A DNA stretch of 64,000 nt from the NCBI RefSeq assembly GCF_023516715.1, contig NZ_JAMGSI010000002.1:124001-188000 (forward strand), in the 5' to 3' direction. The translations under genes and the position numbers were made by a program. The notes under the pieces were generated by a model that saw only the letters and a program-made list of their open reading frames with translations, had not been told where the DNA came from and made no database searches. The number at the start of each line of letters is the position of its first letter. Positions within the stretch are counted from its first letter, which is position 1. Source of the stretch: Akkermansia massiliensis (GTDB lineage Bacteria; Verrucomicrobiota; Verrucomicrobiia; Verrucomicrobiales; Akkermansiaceae). Positions 59,715 to 64,000 of the stretch are shown here, piece by piece.

Positions 59715-60641
59715 ATGACCGCCACGCCGAACAGCCTTTTCCGCCATTATCTCGATTCCCTGATCCAGCAGGGAACAACGCGCACGAGCCTGACGGATGA
59801 AGCCAGAAACGTTCTCAGGACGTGGTACGTGACCGCCAAACAGGGAAGCCGCCCCGCCGCTGCCGTTCCCGCAGCTCCACCCTCTCCCCCCGTTTCTCCT
59901 GAACCGCCGCCCCAGGCGGAACCTGCCCCGGCCTCCGTATCTTCCGGGGCACCGGAACCGCCGGAGCTCTTTCCGGAGAGCCGGGAACCGGCCTCCACCG
60001 TCGCTCTCCCGGAAGGGACGATGGAAGACAAGCTGCAATACCTGCGGGATCTGGCGCAGAACTGGCAGCCGGCGCGGGAGCTCAATTCCCTGCGGGACAC
60101 CATGGTCTTTGCCACGGGCAATCCCCATACGGAGCTCATGCTCATCGGGGAAGCGCCGGGCTATTATGAAGAAGTGCAGCAGGAGCCCTTTGTGGGCCGC
60201 GCCGGGGAAAAACTCAACCAGATATTGAAGGCCATGGGACTCTCCCGAGACATGGTCTACATCTCCAACATCGTCAAATTCCGTCCTGCGCTGCCTAACC
60301 AGCGGACCAACAACCGCGCCCCCACGCCGGAAGAAATTGAAGCCTGCCTGCCCATCATCATGAATGAAATCCAGGTCATCCAGCCGAAGATGATCGTAGC
60401 CCTGGGCGGGACAGCCGCCGTGGGGCTGCTGGGGATACAGGGTTCCGTCAGCTCCATGCGCGGCAGGTTCCACGACCTCAATGGCATTCCCGTGCGCGTT
60501 ACCTACCATCCCAGCTACCTGTTGAGATCAGACAGCCCGCGGGAAAAACGCAAGGTCTGGGAAGACATGCTGGCCGTCATGGAACGCCTAGGCATGCCCA
60601 TCTCGGAAAAACAGCGCGGCTACTTCCTGCCCAGGGAATAA
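59715..60641 (+). CDS. family-4-type uracil-DNA glycosylase lacking Fe-S cysteines
   Basis: Protein of 308 residues: an N-terminal region and Pro/Ala-rich linker (about 45-100), then the UDG fold. Motif A is GEAPGYYEE (145-153) with QEPFVGRAGEKL; motif B is HPSYLLR (265-271). Family-4 enzymes hold a 4Fe-4S cluster with four Cys. Here only Cys211 (EACLPI) remains: the N-terminal CxxC is missing and the usual KCRPP is KFRPA. It still probably excises uracil from DNA. An in-frame Met alternative does not exist near the core, so the ATG at 59715 is used. Confidence 0.85.
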   Translation: MTATPNSLFRHYLDSLIQQGTTRTSLTDEARNVLRTWYVTAKQGSRPAAAVPAAPPSPPVSPEPPPQAEPAPASVSSGAPEPPELFPESREPASTVALPEGTMEDKLQYLRDLAQNWQPARELNSLRDTMVFATGNPHTELMLIGEAPGYYEEVQQEPFVGRAGEKLNQILKAMGLSRDMVYISNIVKFRPALPNQRTNNRAPTPEEIEACLPIIMNEIQVIQPKMIVALGGTAAVGLLGIQGSVSSMRGRFHDLNGIPVRVTYHPSYLLRSDSPREKRKVWEDMLAVMERLGMPISEKQRGYFLPRE

Positions 60642-60733
60642 AACCGGGAATTCCTGCATGCCGCCCTTCTCCCGCCACGGTAGCTGAACGGCTGTTTTTT
60701 CATGGAAAACCTGCGGAACGGTCCGTTCCCTTT

Positions 60734-61816
60734 TCAGCAATGCACGATCCGCTTTTTCCTTCCGTGTTCCGGCACTTCCCAGAACAGGCGTGCCCTGTCG
60801 CGGCTCACTCCCTCCATGTTCAGGTACCGCGCCCGCAGCAGGGAGGAGGAGCGGTGCCCCATCTCCATCTGAAGCAGGGGAAAATCCCGGAACCACTTGG
60901 CATGATAGGAAGCATAGGTATGCCTCAGAGCATCCGCGCTCCATTCCCCGAAGCGGTGATGCACGCCCCACCCGGCCTTTTTCCGGAGCAGCCTCCAGCG
61001 CACCGGCCAGTTGGGAGGGCATAGCAAGCCATCCCGCTCCCCTGCCCCGTATTCCGCCAGAAGCCGCCGGAGCACGGCATGAATGGTGACGTGCCGGGCT
61101 CCCCCCGTCTTACTGGCTACGGACCTTACGGAAATGACCCGTTCTTCCATATCCACGTCATTCCAGCGGAGACGCATCACTTCCCCCGGCCTGATGCCGG
61201 CATACAGCATGACCCAGACCGCCGGAGCGCAGTCACGGAATTCAGGAATTTCCACCACATCCCGGAGGCTTTTTATTTCTTCCGGGACCAGAACGGCGAT
61301 GGTCCGTTCACGGAACGCAGGAGGTTCCACCCGGACAATGGGATTTTCCCCGCACCAGCCGCGCCGCAGGGAAAGGGACAGCACGCCGCTCATCACTGCA
61401 CGGCCCTTGTAACGCTGTCTGCGGGAGGAAAACGCAGTTTCCAAAAAACGCGCGCAATGCTCCGGCGTCAGTTTCCGGACCGGAAAATCCTTCAATTCCG
61501 GACACCTCCGCATCAAGGCTCCGGTGAAATACCTGATATCACGCAGCGTTGTGGGACGAAGCCCGCGCTTCGCCCTCAGCGTCTCCTCCACGGCGGCGGA
61601 AAAGGAAACCGTCTTTTCCCCTTTCCTCAATTCCTCCGCTCCCAGGAAAATTGCCTTTCTGGCCCGGCGCATGCTGCGGCGCCCCCCGCACAGGCTCAGC
61701 AATTCCACGGCCAGACTGGCTGCATCCAGCATATTCAAACCGCTTCCTTTCAACAACATTTCCGCCGCCAAATATTTATTCCGGTTTTCTCCATGTTTCG
61801 CCATTCCGAACACCAT
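60734..61816 (-). CDS. tyrosine recombinase (putative DNA invertase of the adjacent switch)
   Basis: Site-specific recombinase of 360 residues. A basic N-terminus is followed by a SAM-like core-binding domain (about 70-165) and a catalytic domain (about 175-345). Catalytic residues by alignment to the family pattern are Arg209 (AGIRPGEV), Lys236 (ASKTGG), Arg298 (ADALRHTYAS), His321 (EMGHRSS) and the nucleophile Tyr331 (RARYLNM). The first His of the HxxR box is Asp295 here. It starts 27 bp from one of two inverted 19-bp repeats, so its natural substrate is probably that site pair. Starts at 61816 or 61804. Confidence 0.88.
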   Translation of the reverse strand: MVFGMAKHGENRNKYLAAEMLLKGSGLNMLDAASLAVELLSLCGGRRSMRRARKAIFLGAEELRKGEKTVSFSAAVEETLRAKRGLRPTTLRDIRYFTGALMRRCPELKDFPVRKLTPEHCARFLETAFSSRRQRYKGRAVMSGVLSLSLRRGWCGENPIVRVEPPAFRERTIAVLVPEEIKSLRDVVEIPEFRDCAPAVWVMLYAGIRPGEVMRLRWNDVDMEERVISVRSVASKTGGARHVTIHAVLRRLLAEYGAGERDGLLCPPNWPVRWRLLRKKAGWGVHHRFGEWSADALRHTYASYHAKWFRDFPLLQMEMGHRSSSLLRARYLNMEGVSRDRARLFWEVPEHGRKKRIVHC

Positions 61817-61843
61817 GTTTTTGATATTAATGCATGATACATC

Positions 61844-61862
61844 ACAGGATTGTTAATCCTGT
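61844..61862 (+). repeat. left inverted repeat of the putative invertible element
   Basis: ACAGGATTGTTAATCCTGT, an 8-bp-arm palindrome around GTT, 27 bp upstream of the recombinase start. It is the exact reverse complement of the site at 62033-62051. Confidence 0.85.
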
Positions 61863-62032
61863 TAGCAAGAAAAAAATTACAATATTTTCATCTATTAATC
61901 CCTTTTAACGGCCAATTTCTTATGTACAAATAAAAATCTATTTGTTAGATAAGCCGTGGATTCAATCTTCCGCCGCACAACGCGCCGTTCATGCGCCGGA
62001 GGCGGGAAAACGGACGGAATATATTCAGACGC
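61863..62032. promoter_or_regulatory. 170-bp segment bounded by inverted repeats (putative invertible promoter)
   Basis: The first 88 bp (61863-61950) are very AT-rich and the rest is GC-rich. Several weak promoter-like hexamer pairs read toward the recombinase, such as TTAAAA (61903-61908) and TATTGT (61879-61884) with 18 bp between. A hairpin ATCTA-TTTGT-TAGAT is at 61936-61950. No gene is present. In the opposite orientation the AT-rich end would face the surface protein gene. Confidence 0.6.
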
Positions 62033-62051
62033 ACAGGATTAACAATCCTGT
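62033..62051 (-). repeat. right inverted repeat of the putative invertible element
   Basis: ACAGGATTAACAATCCTGT on the plus strand. The arms match the left repeat and the 3-bp centre is AAC against GTT, so the two sites are inverted relative to each other. It lies 70 bp before the surface protein ATG. Confidence 0.85.
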
Positions 62052-62121
62052 ACATAGAAATTCAGCAGGGAAAAGGCACCCATTTCCACTTTTCTTTAAA
62101 TTAATCTGAATATAACAAATC

Positions 62122-64000
62122 ATGAATCTTCGTTTACCCCTCCCGCTGCGCCGGGCTCTGCTGGCAGCCATGTGCGTCCTTGGAAGCCAGGCCTTCGCCG
62201 CCGAATATACAGCTTCCACCCTGGAAGAATTCCAGGCCGCCTGGAACCAGATGGCCAATGGAGACACGCTGAACATTACCGGCTCCATCGATTTTGAAGG
62301 AATAGAATTGAGCGCATTGCCCGCAGACGCTGCCATCGTCCTCAAATCAGACGGGCATGGAAAAATCTCCAACTTCAACTACAAGGACATGTCCGCCGTG
62401 GAGATGCAGGATCTAAATGTGGACGGTGAAGGAACCGTCCGCGTGGGCAGCATGACGGAAGGAATGCTCAGCGGGCGGAGCGACGCCGGAAACACCCTTT
62501 CCATAGAAGACGGCTCCACCCTGGACGGCACATGGCTTGTCCTGGAAAACAACAAGCTGGTGGCGGGAGACGGAGCCATTCTCAACCGGAACGACGTCGT
62601 CACCAGCCACGCCACCTCCATAGAAACCAGACTGGACCCAGAAACAGGGGCCTTTATCTCCACGGTGGTCACTATCACACCGGGAGAAATTGCCATGGAG
62701 CTGGGAAAAGACGTCCAAATCAATGAAATGGATTTATCCATGAATGACGGAGTCCGCGGCCAAATTGTCTCCCATGGAGATATTGCCCTGGCTGATTCCA
62801 CCCTCGTCTCCACAGGCGCCGTCAACACCACGTCCGTTTACGAAAACGAAGAGTCCGGCACTCTGATCGGCCAGTCGGAATCCGTGGGCGCCCGCGGAGG
62901 AATTGACTTCAGCGCGGGAGCCGTGACGATGACGGATACCGATCTGAGCACCGCAGGCGATGGAGACCGGTTCACGGGCGGCGAAATACTGCTGGGAAAC
63001 AACAGCATCCTGAAAGCCACGGACCGGGCGGAAATTACGACGGGAGCCCTCGTCCTTTCCCATGGCATTACCAGAAAAGATGAAGACGGGGCCTACCTGC
63101 CGGGAACCAGCACGGAAGAATCCATGGGGCTGTATGGCGACATCGCCATCGGCAGCGGCAGCTCCATTGAAAATTATGACATGGACGCGAAAGGCTCCAT
63201 CTTCATCGGAGAAGGGGCAAAGCTGGCATCCGTCACGCTGGATGCCGTATCCGTGGAACTGAATTCCTTCTCCATGGCTGAAGGGGAAGACGGAACCCGT
63301 ACCGTCCGCATAACCACCGCAGTAGGAGACCAGGCCACCGTTTCCATCGGGGCCAATTCCACGCTGGACGACGTGGATATCTATGCGGAAGGCGGAGACA
63401 TCTACATCGGCAGCAATACTGAAATCACCGGGGACAACGACCTTTCCGGCAGCCAGATGGCCGATATCTGGGCCGGGGATACGGTGGGAGCCATTGACGA
63501 CGAAGGCGCCTCCTCCCGCGGAACCATCTCCTTTGAAGGAACGCTCAAGCAGAACGCGGACGGCGACTATGTGCTGGCCTCCGGCGAATACACGGAAGGA
63601 ACTTATGGCGGGAACGTAGTCATTGGCGACAACGCTACGCTGACCATGACCACCGTAGCCGCGGAAAACACCATCATACTAGGGGACAACGTGACCTATC
63701 AGGGAACGGAAGAAGCGTCCGTCTACCACATGAGCGCCTTCAGCGATGCGGATAACAGCCTCGTCCACGCCAGCATCATTGACACGGATGAAAACGGAGA
63801 CATCCTCAACGGAACCGTTACCGTTACGGAACGTGAAAACAAAATCACCACGGGCCGCAGCAACACGTTCATGAACAGCAAGGCCCCGGGCAGGTCCGCC
63901 GCCATGGATATTTCCAGAGGGGGCGCCCTCTACGCGCACGGAGACATTCTCATTGGAGAAAACAACCGCTTCATCGGCAATACGGCCGCCGGGTCCGGCG
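62122..64000 (+). CDS. Pmp-like surface/autotransporter protein, partial
   Basis: The open frame runs off the window after 626 codons. A signal peptide (about 1-27, ending QAFA-AEY) leads into a long repetitive beta-solenoid rich in Gly, Asp, Thr and Ser, with recurring turns of the type GDIxIGxxxxI (GDIAIGSGSSI, GDIYIGSNTEI, GNVVIGDNATL, GDILIGENNRF). Toward the window end NTFMNSKA and RGGALYAHG...RFIGNTA resemble the GGA(I/L)/FxxN repeats of chlamydial polymorphic membrane proteins. It is probably an adhesin or autotransporter whose barrel lies beyond the window. A TATAAC (62111-62116) lies close to the ATG. The upstream inverted repeats suggest phase-variable expression. Confidence 0.8.
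   Translation, partial: MNLRLPLPLRRALLAAMCVLGSQAFAAEYTASTLEEFQAAWNQMANGDTLNITGSIDFEGIELSALPADAAIVLKSDGHGKISNFNYKDMSAVEMQDLNVDGEGTVRVGSMTEGMLSGRSDAGNTLSIEDGSTLDGTWLVLENNKLVAGDGAILNRNDVVTSHATSIETRLDPETGAFISTVVTITPGEIAMELGKDVQINEMDLSMNDGVRGQIVSHGDIALADSTLVSTGAVNTTSVYENEESGTLIGQSESVGARGGIDFSAGAVTMTDTDLSTAGDGDRFTGGEILLGNNSILKATDRAEITTGALVLSHGITRKDEDGAYLPGTSTEESMGLYGDIAIGSGSSIENYDMDAKGSIFIGEGAKLASVTLDAVSVELNSFSMAEGEDGTRTVRITTAVGDQATVSIGANSTLDDVDIYAEGGDIYIGSNTEITGDNDLSGSQMADIWAGDTVGAIDDEGASSRGTISFEGTLKQNADGDYVLASGEYTEGTYGGNVVIGDNATLTMTTVAAENTIILGDNVTYQGTEEASVYHMSAFSDADNSLVHASIIDTDENGDILNGTVTVTERENKITTGRSNTFMNSKAPGRSAAMDISRGGALYAHGDILIGENNRFIGNTAAGSG

Noticed and set aside
61844-62051. Reading the two 19-bp sites as a CRISPR or attachment-site pair of an integrated element
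   Set aside because: There are only two copies, inverted and not direct, with a spacer too short to be an element and no cas genes. Direct att repeats would be expected for an integrated island.

Overview
The window reads as a chromosomal segment of an Akkermansia-type verrucomicrobium. GC is high (about 57% by eye), most genes lack an obvious Shine-Dalgarno sequence, and the gene set fits a mucin-degrading gut bacterium: signal-peptide-bearing GH27 and GH95 glycosidases, a sulfatase and a metzincin-like protease sit among ordinary housekeeping genes. LL-diaminopimelate aminotransferase (DapL) and a Pmp-like surface protein also fit the PVC superphylum. The genus is an inference from protein content; no 16S gene is present.

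Layout. 1-4.7 kb: a partial ispE diverges from a plus-strand run parE, uppS, manC, ruvX. 4.8-9.2 kb: DUF3592 protein, MECR-like reductase, rpmB, an orphan integrase-N-domain-like small protein and a GH27 alpha-galactosidase. 9.3-18.9 kb: ApbE, a 1124-residue DUF3472/PA14/BNR secreted protein, dapL, an AlkD-like protein, a zinc-ribbon membrane protein, eno and an ftsB-like gene. 19.1-26.4 kb (minus strand): sulfatase, a second zinc-ribbon membrane protein, two unknown exported proteins, a GntR regulator with an ABC ATPase, and ilvC with a long palindrome in its leader. 26.9-36.2 kb: lipocalin, yfcH-like, SPFH, PLP enzymes, PEBP, DUF418, threonine aldolase, an MRJP-like protein and tRNA-Leu(CAG). 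36.4-44.9 kb: TrkH-type potassium transporter, MATE exporter, an H1-like low-complexity protein, a TfoX C-terminal domain protein, an RsmA-Nudix fusion and galE.

45.3-50.2 kb holds three tandem paralogs of about 500 residues: a membrane-anchored, TonB-like N-terminus joined to a prenyltransferase/squalene-cyclase-like toroid. Copies 1 and 2 are identical over about 416 bp at the 5' end, whereas copies 1 and 3 are nearly identical in a 3' block. This is a mosaic typical of gene conversion. After them come a STAS protein, DUF2851, GH95 fucosidase, the metalloprotease, an LtaS/sulfatase-fold membrane enzyme, thiH and a family-4-type uracil-DNA glycosylase that has lost three of the four usual Fe-S cysteines.

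The most striking element is at the right end. A tyrosine recombinase (60.7-61.8 kb, minus) and a Pmp-like surface protein (62.1 kb to the window edge, plus) are divergent. The 305-bp gap between them contains two exact 19-bp inverted repeats (61844-61862 and 62033-62051) that bound a 170-bp segment. I read this as a recombinase-controlled invertible regulatory switch, that is, a phase-variable surface antigen locus.
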